The notes under the pieces: model-generated
The model's input: the letters and a program-made list of their open reading frames with translations, nothing else
Database searches by the model: none
What the model was told of the DNA's origin: nothing
Made by a program: the position numbers and the translations under genes
In this document: one piece after another, positions 1 to 9,676 of the stretch
Layout of the letters: the number at the start of each line of letters is the position of its first letter
Numbering within the stretch: position 1 is the stretch's first letter
Assembly: GCF_006716905.1 (NCBI RefSeq)
Contig: NZ_VFPV01000001.1
Coordinates: forward strand, 797,501-861,500
Source: Acidovorax temperans
Lineage (GTDB): Bacteria; Pseudomonadota; Gammaproteobacteria; Burkholderiales; Burkholderiaceae_C
Length of the DNA stretch: 64,000 nt
Reading direction: 5' to 3'

Positions 1-698
1 GCGTGCGCGATGCCATCGTGGTGCATGAGGTTTTGGCCGCGCGCCGCGTCACCCGCAGCTCGGCCCCCTTGTCTGCCTGGCGCCTGGCCGTGCCAACCCA
101 TACATTTCTCGATGGACTGGATGGCACCGTGAGCACAGCCTTCCAGCGCACGCTGGACCTGCTGCGCCAGGCTGGTGCACAGATCGAGTCGATTGATTTG
201 CCAGAAACGGGCGAGCTGGGCCCCATGCAGGCGCAGGGCACCCTGGCTGCCGCCGAAAGCTACGCCTGGCATCGCCCGGTGCTGGCCCGGCATGCCGAGC
301 AATACGACCCGCGCGTGCGCAGCCGGATCGAGCGCGGCGCAGCGATGAGCGCGGCCGACTACATCCACCTGCAGCACGCGAGGCAAGCGTGGATATCGCG
401 AATGGAAGCGCGGGTTGCAGGCTTTGATGCCCTGCTCTCCCCCACCGTCGCCATCGTGCCGCCCCTGCTGTCTGACGTAGCCCCAGGGGAAGCGCGTGAC
501 GCAGCCTTCTTCCAGGCCAACGCCTTGGTTCTGCGCAATACCAGCGTGGTCAACATGCTGGATGGGTGCGCCTTGTCACTGCCCTGCCATGTGCGGGGCG
601 AGTTGCCCGTGGGCTTGATGGTCTGGCAGGCCGCAGGGCGTGACGATGCCGTCTTGAACGTTGGCCAACGCATCGAAGAATTACTACAAAAACAATAG
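1..698 (+). CDS. Amidase family protein, C-terminal part (5' end outside window)
   Basis: This is the C-terminal half of an amidase-signature enzyme, a family that hydrolyses carboxamides. The frame is open from base 3 and the first residues (VRDAIVVHEVLA) correspond to the segment after the catalytic core, so the Ser-cisSer-Lys triad must lie upstream of the window. The end shows the usual family tail (LSLPCH, then LPVGLMVW). The TAG stop at 696-698 lies inside a dispersed hairpin repeat that begins at about 693, so the repeat may define the C-terminus. A flavoprotein gene follows on the same strand 50 bp later. The substrate cannot be predicted from this fragment. Confidence 0.85.
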   Translation, partial: VRDAIVVHEVLAARRVTRSSAPLSAWRLAVPTHTFLDGLDGTVSTAFQRTLDLLRQAGAQIESIDLPETGELGPMQAQGTLAAAESYAWHRPVLARHAEQYDPRVRSRIERGAAMSAADYIHLQHARQAWISRMEARVAGFDALLSPTVAIVPPLLSDVAPGEARDAAFFQANALVLRNTSVVNMLDGCALSLPCHVRGELPVGLMVWQAAGRDDAVLNVGQRIEELLQKQ

Positions 699-745
699 CT
701 GCTGGCGCTTATCTACAAAGCGCTAGAGCCCCATTTCGCTATCAA
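693..745. repeat. Dispersed Comamonadaceae hairpin repeat, copy 1
   Basis: The core AATAGCTGCTGGCGCTTAT is followed by AAGCGCTAGAG, so GGCGCTT pairs with AAGCGCT in a short stem. Related copies lie at about 13557, 23404, 34992, 42952, 45328 and 51934. This copy contains the stop codon of the upstream amidase. Confidence 0.85.
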
Positions 746-748
746 TCC

Positions 749-1975
749 ATGAAGATCGCCATCGTGGGCGCCGGAATCATCGGCGTCACCACTGCATACG
801 AGTTTGCGCACGACGGCCATGAAGTCACCGTGCTGGAACAACGCAGCGCAGCAGCGGAAGAAGCCAGTTTTGCCAACGCCGGCCTGTTATCGCCCTATCT
901 GACCACCCCTTGCACCATCGCGGGCAAACCGAGCCCCACAGCGCAGCGCCCTTGGCACACGCACACCGGCATTCGGCTGGCCCAGGGGGCTGGGCTGCAC
1001 GAACTGGCCTGGCTGTGGCGCTGGCGCCGCAGCCACACGCCCCTGTCCACCCTGGAGAGCCTGGCCCGATACAGCCGTGAACGCACGCAAGCGATTGCTG
1101 CGCGCCACGAGCTGGACTTTGAAGCCAGCACGGGCCGACTGCTGTTTTTCCGCACCACCAAGCAACGCGCGCAGTACCAGCCGCTGCTGGACTGGATGCG
1201 CGAGGCGGGCACGGCAGTGCAAGACATGGACGCAGATGCAGCGCGCCAAGTAGAACCCGGTCTCTCGCCCGAGGCCCCGCTGCACAGCGCAGTGTTGCTG
1301 CCCCATGCCGTGTCAGGCAACTGCCGGCTGTTCGCGCAAATGCTGCGCCAGGGCATGCAGGGGGCCGGGGTGCAATTTGTTTTCAATGCCCAGGTGACCA
1401 GCTTGTCGAGCCAGCCCACGGGAATCTGGGTGAATGGCGAGCCCGACATGCGCCGTTTTGATGCAGTGGTGGTGTGCGCGGGCGCAGCCTCGCACACACT
1501 GCTGCGCCCGCGCGGCATTCGGCTGCCCATGGCCCCGGTGTTTGGCTACTCGGTAAGCGCCCCTTTGCGCGAAGCCACCCATGCGCCGCTGACCAGCGCA
1601 CTGGACGTACAAGAGCAAATCACCATCACCCGCCAGGGCCAACGCGTGCGCATCACCGGCGGCGCCGAGCTGGGCTCGCCCCAGGCTGCCCACCACCACG
1701 CCACGCTCCAAAAGCTGTACCGCACCGTCAACGACTGGTTTCCGGGAGGGGCGCAGTTGTCGGGCCCGCTGCAAATCTGGCGCGGCGCCCGCCCCACCCT
1801 GACCGATGGCGCCCCAGCCCTGGGCAGCACCGCCCTGCCCGGCATCTGGCTGAACACCGGTCATGGAGCGGGTGGCTGGGCACTGGCCTGCGGTTGCGCT
1901 CGTGCTTTGGCAGACATGCTGAGCCAACGCGCACCAGAGATCAGCGTGCAGGGGCTGGAAGCGCAGCGCTTCTGA
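749..1975 (+). CDS. FAD-dependent oxidoreductase, D-amino acid dehydrogenase (DadA) type
   Basis: This 408-residue protein belongs to the DAO/DadA flavoprotein family, which oxidises D-amino acids or related amines and passes electrons to the respiratory chain. The N-terminus has the FAD-binding Rossmann motif GAGIIG at residues 7-12, followed by an acidic residue at the end of the second strand (VLEQR). The C-terminus has the second FAD contact, NTGHGAGGW, typical of the DadA/ThiO family. Length is slightly below E. coli DadA (432). No alanine racemase gene is adjacent, so a dad operon is not supported and other imino- or amino-acid substrates are possible. The ATG lies just after the hairpin repeat. 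Confidence 0.8.
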   Translation: MKIAIVGAGIIGVTTAYEFAHDGHEVTVLEQRSAAAEEASFANAGLLSPYLTTPCTIAGKPSPTAQRPWHTHTGIRLAQGAGLHELAWLWRWRRSHTPLSTLESLARYSRERTQAIAARHELDFEASTGRLLFFRTTKQRAQYQPLLDWMREAGTAVQDMDADAARQVEPGLSPEAPLHSAVLLPHAVSGNCRLFAQMLRQGMQGAGVQFVFNAQVTSLSSQPTGIWVNGEPDMRRFDAVVVCAGAASHTLLRPRGIRLPMAPVFGYSVSAPLREATHAPLTSALDVQEQITITRQGQRVRITGGAELGSPQAAHHHATLQKLYRTVNDWFPGGAQLSGPLQIWRGARPTLTDGAPALGSTALPGIWLNTGHGAGGWALACGCARALADMLSQRAPEISVQGLEAQRF

Positions 1976-2066
1976 ACCCACGCTGCGCCCACCCCATGGG
2001 CGCAGCCAGCACGCACAATGTCGGATACAGCAGTTCCCGTGAACTGCGGGACTGCAAGACCTTGCC

Positions 2067-3614
2067 ATGCAACGCATCACGCCCGACCAAACCTACCCCC
2101 TGTTCAACACCGAAGCCACACGCCGCCTGGAGCAAGCCATGGCGGCCCAGTTGGCGCCGCACACCTTGATGCAGCGTGCGGGCCTGGCTGTGGCGCAACT
2201 GGCGCAAGCCATTGCACCGCATGCCCGCACGATCTGGATTGCCTGCGGCCCGGGCAATAACGGTGGAGACGGGCTGGAGGCCGCGCACCATTTGGCCCGC
2301 GCTGGGCGCAAAGTCGTCATCAGCTGGCTGGGCACCACCGAGACATTACCGCCCGACGCACGCCAATCCTGGGAAAAAGCCCGGCACTGCACGAACATGG
2401 TGTGGGCCGGCACGCCCCCCACCGATCTGACGGAACAAGACCTGTGCATTGACGCCCTGCTGGGCATTGGGGTGCGGTCATCCACAAGGCAGACACCATC
2501 CGGTTCGGCACGTGGCACCGTGCTTGCGCATTGGCTGGCACAACTGCGCAGTAGCGCGGCCCCCGTGCTGGCGGTGGATGTGCCCTCTGGGCTCGACGCC
2601 GATACAGGCCAATACGCACCCGGACTGGAGCCTGCCACTCACCGTGCGTCGGCGAAACCCGGCACAGCACATTACACGCTGAGCCTGTTGACGTTAAAGC
2701 CCGGACTGTTCACCGCCCACGGCAGGGACGCCGCAGGGCAGGTGTGGCGGCATGACCTGGGAGCTACCGCCGAGACCGGGCTGAACCACGAGCCCCCCAC
2801 CGCCTGGCTAGCGGGCCCACCCCCTCGCGGCAGCAGGCTGCATGCCAGCCACAAGGGCAGCTATGGCGATGTGGCCGTCGTCGGCGGAGAAGGTCTGGCC
2901 TTGCGCGGCATGGGGATGACCGGCGCCGCCTTGCTGGCGGGCTCCGCAGCATTGCACGGCGGAGCGGGCCGCGTGCTGGTCAGCCTGCTGGACCAAGACC
3001 AGGCCACCGAGATCCACACACAACCCGAACTGATGCTGCGCCGATTTGAGGCACTCGAACTGGAAAGCCTCAGCGTGGTGTGCGGTTGCGGCGGCGGGCA
3101 GGCGGTGCGCACCGTGTTGCCCGCGGTGCTGCAGCGGGCCCAGGCGCTGGTGCTGGACGCCGATGCACTGAACATCATCAGCACCGACGGTGCCCTGCAA
3201 CAGGCGCTGACAGCGCGTAGCGCCAGGCAACGCCCCACGGTGCTCACCCCCCATCCGCTGGAGGCAGCGCGGCTGCTGCACACCACAGCCGCACAGGTGC
3301 AAGCCCACCGGCTCATGGCGGCCCGCGAACTGGCAGAAAAATTCCAGTGCACAGTGACTCTCAAGGGGTCCGGCACGGTCATTGCCCACCCCGACGACAT
3401 TCCGCACATCAATCCCACCGGCAATGGGAGACTGGCCACTGCGGGCACAGGGGATGTGCTCGCAGGGCTCATCGGCGCAGGGCTGGCCGCAGGCATGCCA
3501 CCATTACAGGCGGCTATCCGGGCCGTGTTTGCACACGGCGAAGCGGCCGATGCGTGGCCTCTCGATGAGCCTCTGACCGCCGGAGCTTTGGCGCGGAGGA
3601 TCAGAATCGGGTAA
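2067..3614 (+). CDS. nnr: Bifunctional NAD(P)HX epimerase / ADP-dependent NAD(P)HX dehydratase
   Basis: The enzyme repairs hydrated NADH and NADPH. The N-terminal YjeF domain (about residues 1-230) epimerises R- to S-NAD(P)HX and shows GPGNNGGDGLEAA and DVPSGLDADTG. The C-terminal ribokinase-like domain (about 240-510) dehydrates S-NAD(P)HX using ADP and shows SHKGSYGDVAVVGG, LTPHPLEAARL and GTGDVLAGLIGAGLAAG (from about residue 460), the nucleotide and substrate loops of the family. At 515 residues it matches the fused bacterial form. The gene converges on rnr, with 80 bp between the stops. Confidence 0.93.
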   Translation: MQRITPDQTYPLFNTEATRRLEQAMAAQLAPHTLMQRAGLAVAQLAQAIAPHARTIWIACGPGNNGGDGLEAAHHLARAGRKVVISWLGTTETLPPDARQSWEKARHCTNMVWAGTPPTDLTEQDLCIDALLGIGVRSSTRQTPSGSARGTVLAHWLAQLRSSAAPVLAVDVPSGLDADTGQYAPGLEPATHRASAKPGTAHYTLSLLTLKPGLFTAHGRDAAGQVWRHDLGATAETGLNHEPPTAWLAGPPPRGSRLHASHKGSYGDVAVVGGEGLALRGMGMTGAALLAGSAALHGGAGRVLVSLLDQDQATEIHTQPELMLRRFEALELESLSVVCGCGGGQAVRTVLPAVLQRAQALVLDADALNIISTDGALQQALTARSARQRPTVLTPHPLEAARLLHTTAAQVQAHRLMAARELAEKFQCTVTLKGSGTVIAHPDDIPHINPTGNGRLATAGTGDVLAGLIGAGLAAGMPPLQAAIRAVFAHGEAADAWPLDEPLTAGALARRIRIG

Positions 3615-3694
3615 GGCCAGGCGCCCAGCCAACTTCACCCATGCAGGGGCTGGCTCTACCAGCCCTCTCAGCGGCTTTCAGGCTTGCTGAGCAT

Positions 3695-6034
3695 TCAACC
3701 TCGCCGGGGTTTGCGGGCCTTACCCCTGGATGATTTGCCCGAGGTCGCCGCCTGCTTGACCGCAGCCTTGAGCGACTGGATGGGAGAGCGCGCCGCGTGA
3801 CTACGCCCCGCAGGCTCCAGATCAGTGGCCGCTTCCGGCTTGGACTTGCGCCCCTTGGCTGCCACAGTCTCTTTTCGACCAGTCTCCGAGCGACCTTTTC
3901 GCGCGCCGGAGTCGGCACTTACGCCTTTGTCCCTGAGTGCCCGCCCGAGCAGCTCCTCGTTCTCGCGCACCAATCGGAAGTCGATCTTGCGTCCATCCAG
4001 GTCCACACGGCTGACCTGCACACGCACGCGCGTGCCGATGGCATAGCGAATGCCAGTGCGCTCACCACGCAGCTCTTGTCGGGCCTCGTCGAACTTGAAG
4101 TATTCGCCACCCAGCTCCGTGATGTGCACCAGGCCTTCGACGTACATCGCGTCCAGGGTCACAAAAATGCCGAAGCTGGTGGCTGCACTGACCACGCCGC
4201 TGTACTCCTCGCCCAGATGCTCGCGCATGTACTTGCATTTGAGCCAGGCTTCCACATCACGGCTGGCTTCGTCGGCGCGGCGCTCATTGGCACTGCAGTG
4301 CAAGCCCGCAGCCTCCCACGCCTGGATTTCCCGGCTTAGGGGTTTGACGTCTTTTTTCGGTTTGGTTCCTGGGGCAGCAACGCGCCCCGCCAGCCGTTTG
4401 GCCAGCTTGGCATGGGCCTCGCCCGGGGTGGGCAACACGGGCAACTGGTACCGGGTGTTGCCCAAAATGGCCTTGATCACCCGGTGCACCAGCAAGTCTG
4501 GGTAGCGGCGAATCGGGCTGGTGAAGTGGGTGTAGGCCTCAAATGCCAAGCCGAAATGACCGCTGTTGATGGGCGTGTAAATGGCTTGCTGCATAGACCG
4601 CAGCAGCATGGTGTGAATTTGCTGCGCGTCAGGCCGCTCTTTGGTCGCCTCGGCAATGGCCTGGAATTCAGAGGGCTTGGGGTTGTCGCTGATCGACATG
4701 CCCACCGCCATGGCCTTGAGATACCCGCGCAGGATCTCCTGCTTCTCAGGCGTGGGGCCCTCGTGTACACGGAACAAGCCGGGCTGGCCGCCCTGCTCAA
4801 TGAAGTCCGCGCTGCAGACGTTGGCCGCCAGCATCGCCTCTTCGATCAGCTTGTGCGCATCGTTGCGCGTGCGGGGCACGATCTTCTCGATACGGCCGTT
4901 TTCGTCGCACACGATCTGGGTTTCGGTAGTTTCAAAATCCACCGCACCACGCTGTTGGCGCGCCACCTGCAACGCGCGGTACACGTCGTGCAGGTTGAGC
5001 AGATCTTTCACGCGATCCTTGCGCTTGCTGGCCTCAGGGCCACGCGTGTTCGCCAGGATGGCCGCCACCTCGGTGTATGTGAACCTCGCGTGGCTGTACA
5101 TCACGGCGGGATAGAACTGGTACGCGTGTACCTCCCCCTTGGCCGTGACCAGCATGTCGCACACCATGCACAGTCGTTCCACCTCAGGGTTGAGCGAGCA
5201 CAAGCCATTGCTCAACTTCTCGGGCAGCATGGGAATCACCCGGCGTGGGAAGTACACACTGGTGGCACGGTCATAGGCATCAATATCGATGGCACTGCCG
5301 GTTTCCACGTAGTGGCTCACATCGGCAATCGCCACCAGCAAGCGCCAGCCCTTGCCTCGCCCCACCTTGGCAGGCTCGCAATACACGGCATCATCAAAGT
5401 CGCGCGCATCTTCCCCGTCAATGGTGACGAGCGGCACATCGGTCAGATCAATGCGGCGCTTCTTGTCGATGGCCCTGACTTTTTCTGGCAGCGCCTTGGC
5501 TTGGGCTAGGCACGCTTCAGAAAACTCATGCGGCACACCGTACTTGCGCACCGCAATCTCAATCTCCATGCCAGGGTCGTCAACCTCGCCCAGCACCTCG
5601 GTGATGCGCCCGACGGGCTGCCCAAACAATGCCGGCGGCTCAGTCAACTCCACCACCACAACCTGGCCTGGCTTGGCAGCACCAGTTGCACCCTTGGGAA
5701 TCAGAATGTCTTGCCCGTAACGCTTGTCTTCCGGGGCGACGAGCCAGACGCCACTCTCTTGCAAAAGCCTGCCAATCATGGGCTGAGAGGGGCGCTCGAT
5801 AATCTCTACCACCCGGCCTTCCGGACGGCCGCGGCGATCTTGCCGAACGATGCGCACACGAACGCGGTCTTTGTGCAGCACTGCTCGCATCTCGTTCGGG
5901 GGGATGTAGATATCTCCCTCACCATCGTCACGAATGACAAAACCATGCCCATCACGGTGCCCCTGGATGCTGCCTTCGATTTCGTCAGACAGGTGTGCGG
6001 GCGCAGCGCCGGGGGTGTTTTTTTTGATATACAA
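3695..6034 (-). CDS. rnr: Ribonuclease R (RNase II/RNB family)
   Basis: RNase R is a 3'-5' exoribonuclease that degrades structured RNA. The order is cold-shock/OB domains (about residues 15-160), RNB catalytic domain (about 190-540, with DGEDARDFDDAVY carrying the metal-binding aspartates and HFTSPIRRYPDLLVHR), S1 domain (about 590-670) and a Lys/Arg-rich tail. The frame is open to 6187, but that extension reads through the tRNA-Leu gene on the other strand and gives an antisense-tRNA peptide (PRRGLEPPRC). I therefore choose TTG at 6034, preceded by AGGAAAG seven bases upstream, which gives MYIKKNTPG and about 779 residues. No ATG occurs between 6187 and about 5897, so the start is inferred. 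Confidence 0.92.
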   Translation of the reverse strand: MYIKKNTPGAAPAHLSDEIEGSIQGHRDGHGFVIRDDGEGDIYIPPNEMRAVLHKDRVRVRIVRQDRRGRPEGRVVEIIERPSQPMIGRLLQESGVWLVAPEDKRYGQDILIPKGATGAAKPGQVVVVELTEPPALFGQPVGRITEVLGEVDDPGMEIEIAVRKYGVPHEFSEACLAQAKALPEKVRAIDKKRRIDLTDVPLVTIDGEDARDFDDAVYCEPAKVGRGKGWRLLVAIADVSHYVETGSAIDIDAYDRATSVYFPRRVIPMLPEKLSNGLCSLNPEVERLCMVCDMLVTAKGEVHAYQFYPAVMYSHARFTYTEVAAILANTRGPEASKRKDRVKDLLNLHDVYRALQVARQQRGAVDFETTETQIVCDENGRIEKIVPRTRNDAHKLIEEAMLAANVCSADFIEQGGQPGLFRVHEGPTPEKQEILRGYLKAMAVGMSISDNPKPSEFQAIAEATKERPDAQQIHTMLLRSMQQAIYTPINSGHFGLAFEAYTHFTSPIRRYPDLLVHRVIKAILGNTRYQLPVLPTPGEAHAKLAKRLAGRVAAPGTKPKKDVKPLSREIQAWEAAGLHCSANERRADEASRDVEAWLKCKYMREHLGEEYSGVVSAATSFGIFVTLDAMYVEGLVHITELGGEYFKFDEARQELRGERTGIRYAIGTRVRVQVSRVDLDGRKIDFRLVRENEELLGRALRDKGVSADSGARKGRSETGRKETVAAKGRKSKPEAATDLEPAGRSHAARSPIQSLKAAVKQAATSGKSSRGKARKPRRG

Positions 6035-6035
6035 T
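6030..6035 (+). promoter_or_regulatory. -10 element of the first tRNA-Leu gene
   Basis: TACAAT lies 18 bases before the mature tRNA 5' end. The leader AAATCTTTCCTGAAAT downstream of it is shared exactly with the second tRNA copy, so the leader and part of the promoter were duplicated. No good -35 is visible. The element overlaps the proposed rnr start on the other strand. Confidence 0.5.
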
Positions 6036-6053
6036 CTAAATCTTTCCTGAAAT

Positions 6054-6138
<85 letters not shown>

Positions 6139-6171
6139 AGTTTAACGACAACCGATGACGGTTTTCGAAAT

Positions 6172-6203
6172 AAAAAAGCCACTGCATGTTCAGTGGCTTT
6201 TTT
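6172..6203 (+). terminator. Intrinsic terminator after tRNA-Leu copy 1
   Basis: AAAAAGCCACTG and CAGTGGCTTTTTT form a strong stem around a CATGTT loop and end in a T run, 34 bases after the tRNA. Confidence 0.9.
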
Positions 6204-6276
6204 GTTGGAGCAGGAGCTTCGCTGAGTCATTTTTTAAAAAATGACCGAGAAAGCCGAGAGCATCAAAAATTTGCTC

Positions 6277-6282
6277 TATAAT
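6277..6282 (+). promoter_or_regulatory. -10 element of the second tRNA-Leu gene
   Basis: A consensus TATAAT lies 18 bases before the mature 5' end, the same position as in copy 1. This indicates that the second tRNA is transcribed separately rather than only by read-through from the first. Confidence 0.6.
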
Positions 6283-6300
6283 TCAAATCTTTCCTGAAAT

Positions 6301-6385
<85 letters not shown>

Positions 6386-6391
6386 AATTCA

Positions 6392-6422
6392 AAAACCGCT
6401 GCAAACGCAGCGGTTTTTTTTT
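6392..6422 (+). terminator. Intrinsic terminator after tRNA-Leu copy 2
   Basis: AAACCGCTGC and GCAGCGGTTT form a 10-bp stem with an AAAC loop, followed by an uninterrupted T run. Confidence 0.93.
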
Positions 6423-6463
6423 CGCCCAAAGCATGGTGAGGGATTCAAACTACCCCCCAGCTT

Positions 6464-6916
6464 TCAGATATCAGGAATCAGACGCTTGCCTGACGAGAAT
6501 GCATCGTCCCGCGCATAACCCAACTTATCGCAGAAGCTGAGCACACTGGCGTTACTGGTGCGTACAAGCACATTGACTTTGGGACAGCCCAGCGCCAGCA
6601 AGCGTTGTTCCACCTCCTCCATCAGGGCGCGCCCCAAGGACATTTGCTGATGGCCGGGAGCGACGGCCAGGTAATAGACAGATCCTCGATGCCCGTCATA
6701 GCCCGCCATGGAGGTGGCTACCAGAACATCAGCCCCTTGGCTATCGGCCGGCAAGTTTCCCACGAGGAAAAGCTCTGGCTGGCAATGACTCTTGCGCTCA
6801 ATATCCTTGTACGGATCGTTCCAAGGCCGGATCAGTCCGCAGTCACGCCATAGCGCGACTGCGGCCGATGCATCGGTCTCCCGAAACGGGCGAATCTTCA
6901 ACGCCCGTACCGCCAC
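6464..6916 (-). CDS. GNAT family N-acetyltransferase (YpeA-like)
   Basis: This 150-residue Gcn5-related acetyltransferase transfers an acetyl group from acetyl-CoA to an unknown amine. The central strand and CoA loop read YYLAVAPGHQQMSLGRALM. The C-terminus has NASVLSFCDKLGY, the usual final helix and strand of YpeA-like members. It starts with GTG at 6916, directly abutting the stop of the upstream DUF349 gene (6917-6919), so the two are probably cotranscribed. Confidence 0.85.
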   Translation of the reverse strand: MAVRALKIRPFRETDASAAVALWRDCGLIRPWNDPYKDIERKSHCQPELFLVGNLPADSQGADVLVATSMAGYDGHRGSVYYLAVAPGHQQMSLGRALMEEVEQRLLALGCPKVNVLVRTSNASVLSFCDKLGYARDDAFSSGKRLIPDI

Positions 6917-9646
6917 TTATTTGCGCAGCAGCGTCTTGAGCACGTTCTGCAAACGGCGGGCGCTGCCTGCATCACTGGCACTCGACAACACACGAGCGGT
7001 GTCGTCACCCCATGTCTGGGCTGGCGACGGATCATTGCGGCGCGTCAGCAATTGCAGTTGCAGCATGCGGCGGGCAGCGATGTGCTCTGCGGGGGTTGGC
7101 ACTTCTGCGGCAATCTCCAAGCGCAACAACGCTTCAGCAGCGTCACCCTTCGGAGCAGCAGACAGCGCCTGCGCCCAGGCGGCACGGACGGACGCAGACA
7201 CACGTCCACCCAAATCCTGAGCACTGGGTAGCTGGGTCGCGTCTCGCTTTTCCCAAGCCGTCAGCAAGTGCGTCAATGCCTCGCCATGGGCCTGCGCAGC
7301 CAGTTTTTTCAGCGTTTGCTGCGCGTGCTCCATGGCATCACGCTGGGCACGGAATGCCGTATCCCCCAAACGTGGGCCACGGTCTTCGCGTTCTGGGCGG
7401 TCGCCAAAACGACCACCCCGATCGTTGCGATCACCAAAGCGCCCATCTGCGCGAGGGCCGCGACTGCCATCCCGATCACCTGGGCGACCATCTCGGCGAT
7501 CTCCGGGACGAGCACCACGCCCCGCCACTGCAGGGGCATCCTTCTTCATGCCAGGCCGGTCGTCACCACGCACCGCAACCACAGGGCGCGCAGCAGGCTT
7601 GGGAGCTGCGGGCGCTGGGGCCGCGGTCTCGCCAGAGGCATCCGACGGCTGCTCGGATGCTACAGTTTCTGTAGCATCTTGCGCTGACACAGCTTGGCTC
7701 TTCTCGGAATCTGCTTCACTTTCGGCAACCGCCTGAGCCGCCAGCGCTTGGCCACGCAAAGCCGCCTCAAGGGCTTGCATGGCGGCGCGAATCTGCTGGG
7801 CATCGCCACTGGCATTGGCAGCCTCCAGCGCTTTGGAAGCCTCCAGCACAACGCGGTCGCGTGCGCTCAATTCCGTCGTGGCGCGCTCACGCTCCGCCGA
7901 TTTGCGATTGAATGCCTCATCAATCGGCTTGCGGAAGGCATCCCAAAGTTTTTGCTCCTGCTTGCGGTCCAGCGGCACCGACTGGGCTTCGGCTTGCCAA
8001 CGCTGCTGCAAGGACTTGACGGCATCGATGCGCAACACAGCAGCAGCACCGAGCGCAGCCGCTTCTTCGATCATGGCATGGCGTCGCGCCAGGCTTTCCT
8101 TCTGCGCAGCTTCCAGAGGAGCAGCGGCAGCAGCAATCGCCTGCTTCCACAGGGGCTGCAACTCAGCAAACAGCTTTTCGCCCACATGTCCGCTTTCACG
8201 CCAGCGGTCACCAAACTGGTAAAGCGCACGGTGGATGCCCTTCCAGTCGCCAGAGGCAGCGTGCTCCTGGGCCCATGCCTTGACCTCTTCAATCAGCGCC
8301 AGACGCTGGGCCTTGTGCTCAGCAGCCTCGCTACGGATCTTGTCCAGCCAGGCCTCGACCACCTTGTGAGCCGCATTGCAGGCTTCGTCAAACTTTTTCC
8401 ACAGCGCATGGTTGGGTGCGCCGCCTTGGTCCGTTTGCTTCCACTGCTCACGCAATTGACGCAGCGTTTCCTGCATCTTGCGGCCACCCAAGGCCTGGCC
8501 TTCAGGGCGATTGAGCAGCCCTTCGGCTTTGGCGACCAAGTCCTCGCGCACCTGGTCAGCGCTCCAGCGCTGCCAGCCCTCCAGTTCACCTGCAGCAACC
8601 AAAGCGGAATGGACTTGCTGCTCCAAAGCAGCATCGATGTGCTTCCCTTGGGTCTTGAGCACTGCGCGCAGCGCAGCAGCCGCGCCTGCACTGGCTTTGC
8701 CGTGGCCTTCAGCCGTTTCTTTTTCCAGCGTAGCCAACGCTTCGCGCACCGCCTGTACGGCTTTGTCACGCACTTCGGGGTCTACCTTGGGCTTGGCGGG
8801 GCGGGCTGACTTGGCCGCGGCAGCCGCTGCCTCAGAAGGCAAACCACGGGCTACGCGCAGCTCATCGGCCCACACAGGCACGGGGGGCAGAGGCGCATTG
8901 ACGTCTTCAGCAGCCGCAACAGCCTGCGCCAGAGCGGGCTGAAACGCTTCCCACACCACCAGCAACTGGGCCTTGGAGCTTTCCAGCTGTTGCGGAAAGC
9001 GTGCTTCCACGCTCACCCAGCTGGCATCACTGGTCAGCCCCTGGGCTTGTTCTTGCCAGCGCGCAACGTCAGCACGCAATAACTCCAGAGCTGCCTGGGC
9101 ATCGCGCCAGGACTTGGTGGAAAGCACCTCAATGCGCTGGGCCAGCAACACTGCGGCCTCGCGCTGCACCTGCACGCGGTGCTGCAGATCTTCGATGACT
9201 TTGACACGGTCAGCAATCTGTACCTTCAACAGCGACAGCGGCTCCCTCGACAAAGGCGCACCGGCCTTCGCTGCATCGCGCTGCCATGCCAGGGCATCGG
9301 CAATGTTGAGCTTGGAGGCAGACAGCAAAGCCTGGGCTTTGTCTGCCCATTCAGCCGCGATGGCCTCTTGGCCCTTGGCACGGCGGATTTCGTCCAGTCG
9401 CTCGCGGACCGCACGGGCAGCACCCTTGTCACGACCGCTCAACTCCTTGAACACTTCTTGCAACTGCTCCGGCGCAGGCTGTGTGGTCAACCACTCGCGG
9501 ATACGCGACGCCCGTTCTCCGGACGTGGCTGCAGAGAACGCGCCACCGGTCAATGCATCCAGTGGATGCGGCTCATGGGTTTTGGCCGGGGCCGGATTCA
9601 CTTCAGGTGCTTCAGACATTTTGCTGCGGGAAAAAAAAGGAAACAT
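6917..9646 (-). CDS. DUF349 domain protein with Arg/Gly/Asp-rich tract
   Basis: This large, mostly alpha-helical cytosolic protein of about 909 residues contains repeated DUF349 helices, seen as copies of a W/F-based motif (LWKKFDEACNAAHK, LWDAFRKPIDEAFNRK). About residues 700-765 form a low-complexity tract of alternating Arg, Gly and Asp (GDRDGSRGPRADGRFGDR), a likely disordered RNA- or nucleic-acid-binding linker, before a helical C-terminal part. The function of the family is not established. I chose ATG at 9646 (MFPFFSRSK). A TTG at 9676 and an ATG at MSEAPE are alternatives, and none has a strong ribosome binding site. The GNAT gene follows immediately. Confidence 0.8.
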   Translation of the reverse strand: MFPFFSRSKMSEAPEVNPAPAKTHEPHPLDALTGGAFSAATSGERASRIREWLTTQPAPEQLQEVFKELSGRDKGAARAVRERLDEIRRAKGQEAIAAEWADKAQALLSASKLNIADALAWQRDAAKAGAPLSREPLSLLKVQIADRVKVIEDLQHRVQVQREAAVLLAQRIEVLSTKSWRDAQAALELLRADVARWQEQAQGLTSDASWVSVEARFPQQLESSKAQLLVVWEAFQPALAQAVAAAEDVNAPLPPVPVWADELRVARGLPSEAAAAAAKSARPAKPKVDPEVRDKAVQAVREALATLEKETAEGHGKASAGAAAALRAVLKTQGKHIDAALEQQVHSALVAAGELEGWQRWSADQVREDLVAKAEGLLNRPEGQALGGRKMQETLRQLREQWKQTDQGGAPNHALWKKFDEACNAAHKVVEAWLDKIRSEAAEHKAQRLALIEEVKAWAQEHAASGDWKGIHRALYQFGDRWRESGHVGEKLFAELQPLWKQAIAAAAAPLEAAQKESLARRHAMIEEAAALGAAAVLRIDAVKSLQQRWQAEAQSVPLDRKQEQKLWDAFRKPIDEAFNRKSAERERATTELSARDRVVLEASKALEAANASGDAQQIRAAMQALEAALRGQALAAQAVAESEADSEKSQAVSAQDATETVASEQPSDASGETAAPAPAAPKPAARPVVAVRGDDRPGMKKDAPAVAGRGARPGDRRDGRPGDRDGSRGPRADGRFGDRNDRGGRFGDRPEREDRGPRLGDTAFRAQRDAMEHAQQTLKKLAAQAHGEALTHLLTAWEKRDATQLPSAQDLGGRVSASVRAAWAQALSAAPKGDAAEALLRLEIAAEVPTPAEHIAARRMLQLQLLTRRNDPSPAQTWGDDTARVLSSASDAGSARRLQNVLKTLLRK

Positions 9647-9676
9647 GGGTTCATTGAAAAACAGAGAAGGCCTCAA

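Noticed and set aside
6139..6300. tRNA duplication as an integrated element (attL/attR)
   Set aside because: Only 162 bp with a terminator and promoter lie between the copies; there is no integrase or cargo.
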